Positions 1-6,053 of a stretch of DNA of 7,507 nucleotides are shown piece by piece (positions within the stretch are counted from its first letter, which is position 1; each line of letters starts with the position of its first letter). Under the pieces are notes generated by a model that was given only the letters and a program-made list of their open reading frames with translations, did no database searches and was not told the DNA's origin. Where the stretch lies: the NCBI GenBank assembly GCA_030595485.1, contig JAUVDE010000156.1, forward strand, positions 1 through 7,507, read 5' to 3'. A program made the translations under genes and the position numbers. Source of the stretch: Draconibacterium sp. (GTDB lineage: Bacteria; Bacteroidota; Bacteroidia; Bacteroidales; Prolixibacteraceae).

Positions 1-2585
1 GTAAAATCCGATTCTTGAATGTTTCCTTTTTTTATTTCAGTGGCGATAAACTCTTCAAAAAGCAAAGCACTTTTTCCTAGCTTTTCGGCAGTAGCTTGTA
101 ATTCTTTTTCAACTAATTCCGGGTATTCATCGCGGAAGGCAAGTATTGCCGAAGGTTCAATTCCAATTAAAGGCGTTTCTTCTGAAATAATAGCCTTTAG
201 CAGATTCACATTTTCAGTGGCAATTTTCTTAGAGGTTTTTACCAATCCTTTCGAAAGGAAAGTACGACCGCTTTCTTTGGTTTGTGGAATTTTTACCTCG
301 TAACCCAGTTTTGTTAGAAGAAGAATTGCTTTAATTCCAATGTCGCTTTCGTTATAATTGGTAAACTCATCGTTAAACAAATAAACCAATCCTTTTGACT
401 CTGTTTCCGGCTTTGGAATTCCGTTGCCCACCCAACGGTTTAATGTAATTTTTGAAAGTGGCGGAACTGTTCTTTTTGTAGAGAAACCAATGGCATTTTT
501 CAGCAAAGCAGTATTCATTACAAAATTAGAAATAGGGCGAAATACCATTGCCAGTTTATTAAGGCGTGGCAAATAAGCAATTAAACGCGAGCGCAATGGA
601 ATACCATGAATATCATAATAATTCTGCAAAAATTCGGCTTTTAGTTTTGCCATATCCACATTACTTGGGCACTCGCTTTTACAGGCTTTGCAGGAGATAC
701 AGAGGTCGAGAATGTCGTAAATTTCCTGGCTATCGAAAGCGTTTTCTTTTTCGTTGTTGTAAAGAAATTCGCGTAAAATATTGGCGCGTCCACGAGTACT
801 TTTATCCTCATCGCGGGTAGCCATAAAAGTGGGACAAAGTGTACCTCCAATTTTTTCACTTTTTCGACAATCACCTGAGCCGTTGCACTTTTCAATGCTG
901 CGCATCAGTCCGTTATTTTTTGTGAAATCGAAATATGTTTCGAAGTTGGGAGTTGGATTGCCCGGAACAACACGAAGATTTTCGGTAATTGGAGGCGAGT
1001 TTACAATTTTACCTGGATTAAAAATATTGTTGGGGTCCCATGCTTTTTTTACAGATTTTACAAACTCGTAGCTTTTCTCACCTAACATAAACGGGATAAA
1101 TTTTCCACGCACACGACCGTCGCCGTGTTCTCCACTCATCGAGCCCCGATATTTTTTCACCAAAGTTGCTACTTCGTTCATCAAGGTGTTAAAAATCTCT
1201 ACGTCATTTGTATCCTTAAAATTAATTAGAGGGCGGAAGTGAATTTCGCCAGTTGCAATGTGTGCGTAGAAAACACTTTTTAAACCAAGTTTTTTCAGAA
1301 CCTTTTTAAAATCAGCAATGTAATCGGGTAAATATTCGGGATGAACAGCAGTATCTTCTATTCCGGGAACTCCTTTTCTATCTCCGGGAATGTTGGAGAG
1401 CAAACCCAATCCGGCAGTTCGTAAAGCCCAAACACGTTTAATTTTATCTTCTCCGGTAACAAGTGGATAGTGATAACCCAAACCGGCTTCGCATAAATCT
1501 TTTTCGAGTGCGGCAGCAGTATCGTTTAATTCCTTTTCAGTTTCAAACGAAAATTCAATCATTAGCATGGCTGCCGGGTCGCCTTTTACAAAAAAGCGAT
1601 TTTTGTTTTGCTCAATGTTTTGTTTGGCAGCCTGCATTACCGGATCGTCCATTAATTCAATGGCAGTTGGTTTGTGTTTTAGAGCCACCAAATTTCCAAG
1701 CAACGATTGTTCCAAAGTATTAAAATGAGCACAAACCAAACCTTTGTATTTTGGTGGAAGAGGAATTACATTCAGCTTAATTTTTGTTGAAAAAGCCAGT
1801 GTTCCTTCCGAACCAGCCAATAGTTTGCAAAAGTTGAACTTTTCGCCATCTTCTGTAAATACCTCCGAATTCATTAAAACATCAATGGCGTATCCCATGT
1901 TTCGGCGGGTGAGTTTTGGATCGGGAAAGTTGGTTCGAATCTCTTCTTGGTTTATTGAACTAGAAAGGATTTCGTTTATATTCTCATAAATCGCTTTTTC
2001 CAGTTTATTGGGATTTCCATTCAATTTTGCCTTGAACTCATCTTTGGTAAGTGGCTTAAAAACGGTTTCCGAGCCGTCGGCAAGAATTGCATCTATTTCC
2101 CTTATATGCTCGCGAACACTACCATAAACCAGCGAATGCAAACCACATGAATTATTACCCAACATTCCACCAATTACACAACGGTTGGCGGTGGAAGTTT
2201 CCGGACCGAATTGCATCCCGGATTCAGCAAGAAAAAGATTAAGCTCAGCCAAATTTACTCCAGGCTCAACAATCACATAGTTTTCCTCTTTATTGTATTC
2301 GAGGATTTTATTCATGTATTTCGAAATATCGACTACAATTCCATCTCCAACTACTTGCCCTGCCAGTGAGGTTCCTGCACCGCGTGGTATTATTGATGTT
2401 TTATTATCGGTAGCAAACGAAATAATTTTATTGATGTCTTCTTTGTTCTTTGGCTTGGTAACCGCCAAAGGCATTTCTTTGTATTGCGATGCATCGGTTG
2501 AGTACAAAACACGTTGTACGTTATCGATAAATAAATCACCTTCGAGTTGAGATTTCAGTTGATTGAAATTATCTATAGCAGTCAT
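1..2585 (-). CDS. FAD-binding and Fe-S-binding 2-hydroxyacid dehydrogenase, GlcD-GlcF fusion (YdiJ-like) type, C-terminus cut by window edge
   Basis: One uninterrupted minus-strand frame of 861 visible residues. The start is the first ATG after an in-frame stop. The N-terminal FAD domain shows the PP-loop PRGAGTSLAGQ (67-77) and a GGMLGNNSCGLHSLVYG stretch (139-155). The FAD-oxidase C-terminal domain carries GEHGDGRVRGKF (485-496) and, further on, NPGKIVN. A ferredoxin-like part follows, with C567, C573 and C584 in a CNGSGDCRKSE...TLCP pattern, then TRGRAN, then CISCKACKSECP with C629, C632, C635 and C639. A GlcF-type C-terminal domain includes GIEPSAILAFRDEYPEL (808-824). Relatives are about 950-1020 residues, so roughly 100-150 are missing at the left. 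The family oxidises D-2-hydroxyacids (D-lactate, glycolate and D-2-hydroxyglutarate are reported substrates), passing electrons through FAD and Fe-S clusters towards the respiratory chain. The exact substrate cannot be read from sequence. It is divergent from the Moco genes and has no evident functional link to them. Confidence 0.93.
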   Translation of the reverse strand, partial: MTAIDNFNQLKSQLEGDLFIDNVQRVLYSTDASQYKEMPLAVTKPKNKEDINKIISFATDNKTSIIPRGAGTSLAGQVVGDGIVVDISKYMNKILEYNKEENYVIVEPGVNLAELNLFLAESGMQFGPETSTANRCVIGGMLGNNSCGLHSLVYGSVREHIREIDAILADGSETVFKPLTKDEFKAKLNGNPNKLEKAIYENINEILSSSINQEEIRTNFPDPKLTRRNMGYAIDVLMNSEVFTEDGEKFNFCKLLAGSEGTLAFSTKIKLNVIPLPPKYKGLVCAHFNTLEQSLLGNLVALKHKPTAIELMDDPVMQAAKQNIEQNKNRFFVKGDPAAMLMIEFSFETEKELNDTAAALEKDLCEAGLGYHYPLVTGEDKIKRVWALRTAGLGLLSNIPGDRKGVPGIEDTAVHPEYLPDYIADFKKVLKKLGLKSVFYAHIATGEIHFRPLINFKDTNDVEIFNTLMNEVATLVKKYRGSMSGEHGDGRVRGKFIPFMLGEKSYEFVKSVKKAWDPNNIFNPGKIVNSPPITENLRVVPGNPTPNFETYFDFTKNNGLMRSIEKCNGSGDCRKSEKIGGTLCPTFMATRDEDKSTRGRANILREFLYNNEKENAFDSQEIYDILDLCISCKACKSECPSNVDMAKLKAEFLQNYYDIHGIPLRSRLIAYLPRLNKLAMVFRPISNFVMNTALLKNAIGFSTKRTVPPLSKITLNRWVGNGIPKPETESKGLVYLFNDEFTNYNESDIGIKAILLLTKLGYEVKIPQTKESGRTFLSKGLVKTSKKIATENVNLLKAIISEETPLIGIEPSAILAFRDEYPELVEKELQATAEKLGKSALLFEEFIATEIKKGNIQESDF

Positions 2586-2605
2586 GAATAGTTTCTTTTG
2601 AATTG

Positions 2606-2633
2606 CAAATGTATCGGTATTATAGCGTACAAA
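2606..2633 (-). promoter_or_regulatory. Candidate Bacteroidota-type promoter for the FAD/Fe-S dehydrogenase
   Basis: On the minus strand TACATTTG (2606-2613) matches the Bacteroidota -7 consensus TAnnTTTG exactly. A TTTG lies 16 bp further upstream (2630-2633, within a T-run) and could be the -33 element, though 16 bp is a little shorter than the usual spacing of about 19. Transcription would begin some 15 bp before the ATG at 2585. The leader is A-rich with no Shine-Dalgarno, which is normal for this phylum. This is a motif match only. Confidence 0.45.
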
Positions 2634-2732
2634 AAAGTGATTTTAGTAGAAAAGTTGATGGGGCAATGTACTCTATCAACAAAAGTAGTTTGCTTCGAAA
2701 TAATCCGATGTAATTTTTTAAATTGCATTTGA

Positions 2733-2831
2733 ATAAAAAACAAATTACTTTATTTCGATGCTTTAACTCTAGAGTGGACAAATATTTCCATTCAGAAAAA
2801 TACAAATTGCCCGGTTTGTGGCAAGGGATAA
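2733..2831 (+). pseudogene. C-terminal relic of a MoeB/HesA/ThiF-family (E1-like adenylyltransferase) protein
   Basis: A 32-codon frame ending in TAA, just before the ModE-like gene, reads like the extreme C-terminus of a MoeB/HesA/ThiF-family protein. It contains LLYFDALTLEW followed by ISIQKN and NTNCPVCGKG. In that family the tail runs roughly 'gkLllyDal...f..i.l.k.p.CpvCg', and the Cys pair helps bind structural zinc. The frame is preceded by an in-frame TGA (2730-2732) and contains no ATG, GTG or TTG, so it has no usual start. I found no MoeB-like sequence in the 145 bases before it, in the reading frame I translated fully. MoeB activates the MoaD sulfur carrier for molybdopterin synthase, so a relic beside a Moco operon fits a lost neighbour gene. 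The family match is from memory of its motifs. A very short zinc-knuckle peptide with an unusual start is the less likely alternative. Confidence 0.68.
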
Positions 2832-2846
2832 CTAATACAAAACATT

Positions 2847-3224
2847 ATGGCTGGTTCGAAAGGTTCAAAATACTACAATATTTCTCTTGATTATTCAATT
2901 CAACTTAATCACCGGGAGAAAGGTGCAATTATGACTTCGCACCACTTTGCACTTTTAAAAACCATACACGAAATGAGTTCGTTAAAAGAAGCTGCTGAAA
3001 AGCTTGAGATTAGTTATCGAAAAGCCTGGGGAAATGTGCAAACCATGGAAGAAGAACTGGGTTTTAATTTGTTAATCCGTCAACGTGGTGGAGCACAGGG
3101 AGGAAAAACCACACTCACCGAAGAAGGTTTAAAACTTATTACTGCACATAAGGAATTACGGGAAGAGTTCAACCGTTCAATTCATGATATGACCAAGAAA
3201 TTCTTTCATGAGTTGAATCAGTAA
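2847..3224 (+). CDS. ModE-like single-domain winged helix-turn-helix transcriptional regulator
   Basis: The 125-residue product matches the LysR/ModE N-terminal DNA-binding domain. A helix-turn-helix occupies about 36-72, with SLKEAAEKLEIS (45-56) and the recognition region SYRKAWGNVQTMEEELG (56-72). The wing is LIRQRGGAQGGKTTLTEEG (76-94), and a charged, probably helical tail follows (95-125). The SYRKAWG and RGGxxGGxxxLTEEG signatures are typical of stand-alone ModE-type regulators. The usual C-terminal molybdate-binding MOP/TOBE domains are absent, so any molybdenum sensing would need another route. The ATG at 2847 is preferred over the in-frame ATG at 2931 because residues 9-28 resemble the short beta-strand segment before the first helix in the family. 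No Shine-Dalgarno is visible. The gene lies 409 bp upstream of moeA on the same strand, which suggests it controls the Moco operon, molybdate transport or a molybdoenzyme. That role is inferred. Confidence 0.82.
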   Translation: MAGSKGSKYYNISLDYSIQLNHREKGAIMTSHHFALLKTIHEMSSLKEAAEKLEISYRKAWGNVQTMEEELGFNLLIRQRGGAQGGKTTLTEEGLKLITAHKELREEFNRSIHDMTKKFFHELNQ

Positions 3225-3274
3225 ATTTCTGGATTTTTAGATAACGGTCTTCAAGACTATTTGAGAATTTTAAA

Positions 3275-3411
3275 TGACTAACGCCGGCATTTATGTCGGT
3301 GAATTAGAAAAAAAGTGTTCACTGGACTTTAGTCCAACATGCTTATATTAATGGCTAAAACCCGATTTGTTTATTGTTTCTGCTCTCTGGCATAAATGCC
3401 AGAGTTAGTCA
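3275..3411. repeat. 137-bp REP/MITE-like palindromic element with matched terminal hairpins
   Basis: The ends are perfect 8-bp inverted repeats, TGACTAAC (3275-3282) and GTTAGTCA (3404-3411). Just inside lie two hairpins of the same design, an 8-bp stem with a 4-nt loop. The left (3282-3301) is CGCCGGCA-TTTA-TGTCGGTG with two G-T pairs. The right (3385-3404) is CTCTGGCA-TAAA-TGCCAGAG, perfectly paired. A third palindrome, TGGACTTTAGTCCA (3323-3336), sits in the middle. A fourth, weak one (GGCTAAAACC, 3353-3362) looks like a degenerate copy. Stem differences between the end hairpins mostly keep pairing. No clear target-site duplication flanks it. Such composite palindromes resemble REP/BIME units moved by IS200-like (RAYT) transposases, or a small MITE. 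No transposase is encoded here, and whether other copies exist cannot be seen from this window. Confidence 0.78.
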
Positions 3412-3559
3412 AAAAATACAATTTAACACAGCAGGTAAAACATGGCAAAAAGCTGTGTGTTTGTCGTGAGAGACTTGTATCAGATATAGCAAATATAATT
3501 CGCCCAATCACCCTCTTATTTATTCCAAATATAAATTGAATTATCCGAGTGGTAATTTA

Positions 3560-3591
3560 TTGCAATTCCGTATTTTTGCTTCGAATTGCAA
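3560..3591. promoter_or_regulatory. 9-bp perfect inverted repeat framing a possible -7 box, candidate operator of the Moco operon
   Basis: TTGCAATTC (3560-3568) is repeated inverted as GAATTGCAA (3583-3591), with 14 bp between the arms and centres about 23 bp apart. The spacer contains TATTTTTG (3571-3578), an exact match to the -7 consensus TAnnTTTG. No TTTG lies at the -33 distance, so activator help or a chance match is possible. A further TTGCA half follows immediately, forming TGCAA-ATGA-TTGCA. The geometry, with arms on both sides of the -7 box about 50 bp before the moeA ATG, suits a dimeric regulator such as the upstream ModE-like protein. As RNA it could instead form a 9-bp hairpin in the leader. 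The repeat is directly visible; its function is inferred. Confidence 0.5.
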
Positions 3592-3620
3592 ATGATTGCA
3601 TCTCGATATGTTGATATATG

Positions 3621-3627
3621 AAGGAGG
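3621..3627 (+). promoter_or_regulatory. Strong Shine-Dalgarno site of moeA
   Basis: AAGGAGG lies 6 nt before the ATG at 3634 and fixes that start. Such a full Shine-Dalgarno is uncommon in Bacteroidota, where most leaders are A-rich and lack one. The next gene, moaA, also has AGGAG (4776-4780), 9 nt before its ATG. Confidence 0.8.
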
Positions 3628-3633
3628 AGAATA

Positions 3634-4806
3634 ATGGTTGAATTCAATGATGCTTTAGAAATAATTTTATCTAATTCTATTAAACTGAAACAGGAAAAAG
3701 TTGAGTTAAAAGATGCACTCGGAAGGATTTTGGCAGAAGACACCTTTTACGATATTGCCATGCCGCCTTTCAATAAATCTGCAATGGATGGTTTTGCTTG
3801 TCGCATGCATGATATCGCAAACCAATTGGAAATCGTTGAAGTAATTTCGGCAGGTAAAAAGCCGGAGAAAGTTATTGGCGAAAATCAGTGCGCAAAAATA
3901 ATGACAGGAGCTGTTGTTCCTGAAGGTGCCGACACGGTTGTAATGGTAGAATATTCGAAGGAGGATAATGGGAAAGTGACTTTTACCACCACAAAAACGA
4001 AATCGAATATTTGTTACATTGCCGAAGATGTTAAAGTTGGTGATTTGGCTCTGCAAAAACACACAATACTTACTGCGCGGCACATACCGGTTTTAGCGGG
4101 TGCCGGAATTTCAGAACCTGCTGTAGTCCGTCAACCAAGGGTTTCGGTTTTTGCAAGCGGTAGCGAATTGGTCGAACCTGACGAAAAACCAAAATCTTTT
4201 CAAATACGTAATTCCAATTCGTCGCAAATGATGGCGCAGTTGGAAGAAATTGAAGTAAAGGGAAAATATGGTGGAATTATCAGTGATGATTTTGACGAAA
4301 TCAAAAATAAAATTGCTTACGCATTCGAAAAAAGTGACGTAGTAATTTTGTCGGGCGGTGTTTCTGAAGGTGATTTTGATTTTATTCCATCGGTAATTAA
4401 AGAACTTGGCTTCGAAATTTTAGTAACTCGTATCGCTGTTCAGCCGGGTAAACCTATCATTTTTGCCCGCAACGGAAATAAATATTGTTTTGGTTTGGCA
4501 GGAAATCCAGCTTCGTCGTTTGTTCAGTTTGAATTGTACCTGAAACCTTTCTTGTATAAAATGATGGGCTATGATTTAAAACCCAAAATAACGAAAGCAA
4601 CTTTAACAGAAGATTATTTCAGAAGAAAGAACGATAGATTGAAATTTATTCCGACCTATTTGAATGATGATTTGACGCTCACTCAAATTGAATACCACGG
4701 CTCGGCACACATAAATGCACTAGTAAATGCCAATTGTTTAATGATGGTGCCCATTGGAGTTTCGGAAATAAAGAAAGGAGAAAAAGTAGATGTTAGACGC
4801 TTTTAA
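3634..4806 (+). CDS. moeA: Molybdopterin molybdenumtransferase MoeA
   Basis: The 390-residue length is typical of MoeA. The enzyme takes adenylylated molybdopterin and molybdate, cleaves off AMP and leaves Mo inserted in the dithiolene, the last common step of Moco synthesis in the cytoplasm. Visible signatures are MPPFNKSAMDGFA (43-55, with the conserved Asp at 52), MTGAVVPEGADTVV (90-103), SGGVSEGDFDFI (240-251, the molybdopterin-binding loop of the MogA-like fold), QPGKPI (270-275) and GLAGNPASS (287-295). The usual GLPGNP loop here has Ala instead of the first Pro. Residues from about 315 form the C-terminal beta-barrel domain, ending in VDVRRF. A strong Shine-Dalgarno precedes the ATG. 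The last 17 bp overlap moaA, so the two are probably translationally coupled. It is the first gene of the moeA-moaA-moaC-MOSC/mogA run. Identification is secure. Confidence 0.96.
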   Translation: MVEFNDALEIILSNSIKLKQEKVELKDALGRILAEDTFYDIAMPPFNKSAMDGFACRMHDIANQLEIVEVISAGKKPEKVIGENQCAKIMTGAVVPEGADTVVMVEYSKEDNGKVTFTTTKTKSNICYIAEDVKVGDLALQKHTILTARHIPVLAGAGISEPAVVRQPRVSVFASGSELVEPDEKPKSFQIRNSNSSQMMAQLEEIEVKGKYGGIISDDFDEIKNKIAYAFEKSDVVILSGGVSEGDFDFIPSVIKELGFEILVTRIAVQPGKPIIFARNGNKYCFGLAGNPASSFVQFELYLKPFLYKMMGYDLKPKITKATLTEDYFRRKNDRLKFIPTYLNDDLTLTQIEYHGSAHINALVNANCLMMVPIGVSEIKKGEKVDVRRF

Positions 4807-5593
4807 CAGAGAGATTAACTATTTGCGAATATCGGTTACCGACCGCTGCAACCTGCGTTGCACCTATTGCATGCCTGCCGAAGGTATTACTTTAATGAGT
4901 CACAACGAGGTGCTTACTTTGGAACAGATTGCTGAAGTTGCAAAAGTTGGTGCCGAGAATTTTGGGATAAGCAAAATTCGCCTGACTGGTGGAGAACCGC
5001 TTGTACGAAAAGGAATTGTTCAGCTCGTGCAACTGCTAAAGGCTATTGAACCGATTGATGAGGTGAGCATGACTACCAATGGGGTATTTCTAAAGAAATT
5101 TGCAGCGGAACTAAAAGAAGCCGGTCTTAATCGTGTAAATATTAGCCTCGATACTTTGTCGCCTGAAAAGTTTAAAGTTACAACCCGTGGCGGCAATATT
5201 CAAGATGTGTTTGATGGAATTCAGGCTGCAAAACAGGAAGGACTTACACCCGTAAAAATAAATGTGGTTAAAATGGAAAGCTCCAATGCCGACGAATTGG
5301 CTCAGTTAAAAGCTTTCTGTGAGAAAGAAAATCTGAAAATTCAGTTTATTCGTCAGATGGACCTTGAAAGCGGTTCTTTCTCGCAAGTGGAAGGCGGAAA
5401 AGGTGGTAATTGTTCCATTTGTAATCGTTTACGTTTAACTGCCGACGGACACTTAAAACCATGTTTATTCAGCAATAAATCATACAGTACCAAAGAGTTG
5501 GGTGCAGAGGGAGCATTTCAAGCTGCTTTGTACAATAAACCGGAGAAAGGAAAAACAAGTAATAATCACAGCTTCTACAATATTGGAGGTTAA
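4790..5593 (+). CDS. moaA: GTP 3',8-cyclase MoaA, compact form
   Basis: This is a radical SAM enzyme that, with MoaC, converts GTP to cyclic pyranopterin monophosphate, the first step of Moco synthesis. YLRISVTDRCNLRCTYCMP (11-29) carries the SAM-binding cluster cysteines C20, C24 and C27. KIRLTGGEP (62-70), TTNG (95-98) and NISLDTL (117-123) follow. The C-terminal GTP-binding cluster is C208-x2-C211-x13-C225 within CSICNRLRLTADGHLKPC, including the two Arg that contact GTP. The protein ends in Gly-Gly, the tail that reaches into the active site in MoaA. At 267 residues it is shorter than the usual 320-340. The loss lies between QFIRQM (185-190) and C208, where about 17 residues replace some 70, and RFIE-type residues are changed to QFIR. 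All catalytic motifs are kept and the frame is open, so I read it as a compact but probably active enzyme. The start overlaps moeA and has AGGAG upstream. Confidence 0.92.
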   Translation: MLDAFNREINYLRISVTDRCNLRCTYCMPAEGITLMSHNEVLTLEQIAEVAKVGAENFGISKIRLTGGEPLVRKGIVQLVQLLKAIEPIDEVSMTTNGVFLKKFAAELKEAGLNRVNISLDTLSPEKFKVTTRGGNIQDVFDGIQAAKQEGLTPVKINVVKMESSNADELAQLKAFCEKENLKIQFIRQMDLESGSFSQVEGGKGGNCSICNRLRLTADGHLKPCLFSNKSYSTKELGAEGAFQAALYNKPEKGKTSNNHSFYNIGG

Positions 5594-5605
5594 TTATAAA
5601 AGGAC

Positions 5606-6052
5606 ATGGGCAAATTATCACATATAAATGAAAATGGGGAAGCGAACATGGTTGATGTTTCGGCAAAACCCGACCAAACCCGAATTGCAAAGGCTGAAGG
5701 TTTTATTCAGCTAAATACTGAAACCATGGAGCAGGTGAATGCCAATTCGCTAAAAAAGGGTGATGTTTTGTCAACCGCTCGTATTGCCGGAATTATGGGT
5801 GCGAAACAAACTTCCAATCTTATTCCGCTTTGCCATCCTTTGCAGCTTTCGAAAGTGGAAGTTGGTTTTGAAGTTTTGGAGGATGGAATAAAGGTAAATG
5901 CCATGAGTAAATGTATTGGGAAAACCGGTGTTGAAATGGAAGCATTAATCGCGGTAAATGTAGCCTTACTTACCATTTACGATATGTGCAAAGCTGTTGA
6001 TAAGAACATGATAATGCACGGTATAAAACTCATCAGCAAAACAAAAGAATAA
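5606..6052 (+). CDS. moaC: Cyclic pyranopterin monophosphate synthase MoaC
   Basis: MoaC turns the MoaA product, 3',8-cyclo-7,8-dihydro-GTP, into cyclic pyranopterin monophosphate. The 148 residues align over nearly the whole length of the family (about 160). SHINENGEANMVDVS (5-19) is the conserved N-terminus and supports the ATG at 5606 over the internal Met at residue 15. KKGDVLSTARIAGI (50-63) includes the catalytic-pocket Lys51. LIPLCHP (72-78) holds His77, GKTGVEMEAL (105-114) holds the conserved Glu pair, and TIYDMCKAVDK (123-133) holds Asp126 and Lys129. These correspond to active-site residues described for E. coli MoaC. The gene follows moaA after 12 bp. The only nearby purine run, AAAAGG, is very close to the ATG, so translation may depend on coupling with moaA. 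The tail is slightly short but no key residue is missing. Confidence 0.96.
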   Translation: MGKLSHINENGEANMVDVSAKPDQTRIAKAEGFIQLNTETMEQVNANSLKKGDVLSTARIAGIMGAKQTSNLIPLCHPLQLSKVEVGFEVLEDGIKVNAMSKCIGKTGVEMEALIAVNVALLTIYDMCKAVDKNMIMHGIKLISKTKE

Positions 6053-6053
6053 T

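Larger units (their letters stand above)
3225..3633. other. 409-bp intergenic region between the ModE-like gene and moeA
   Basis: No coding frame here looks real. The left part holds the 137-bp palindromic element described separately. From 3412 to 3560 the DNA is AT-rich. It includes a 7-bp inverted repeat, ACACAGC (3426-3432) and GCTGTGT (3452-3458), with a 19-nt spacer and no obvious family. It also includes an ATAT-rich stretch, GATATAGCAAATATAATTC, near 3483-3501. The right end contains the 9-bp inverted repeat, a possible -7 box and the moeA ribosome binding site. No canonical terminator with a T-run follows the ModE-like gene. The palindromic element could act as one, or could block 3' exonucleases. 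Confidence 0.7.

Noticed and set aside
566..1071. Plus-strand open frames within the first 2.5 kb
   Set aside because: They are antisense to the continuous dehydrogenase frame, whose FAD and Fe-S motifs are unmistakable.
2620..2805. 61-codon minus-strand open frame in the divergent spacer
   Set aside because: Low-complexity Leu/Lys/Phe-rich translation with no recognisable motif. It runs antisense to the better-supported MoeB-like relic and across the upstream region of the dehydrogenase gene.
2807..2824. Short inverted repeat TTGCC / GGCAA with an 8-nt spacer before the ModE-like gene
   Set aside because: Only 5 bp per arm, and it lies within the codons of the CPVCGK motif of the relic, so coding history explains it.
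3426..3458. Inverted repeat ACACAGC / GCTGTGT with a 19-nt spacer, considered as a riboswitch or terminator
   Set aside because: Arms are short, the loop is long, no T-run follows and it does not resemble the Moco riboswitch consensus I know. Noted only in the intergenic entry.
3483..3501. ATAT-rich stretch considered as an E. coli-type ModE box
   Set aside because: The two halves are not properly inverted and lack the flanking CG positions. Such stretches are common in AT-rich spacers.
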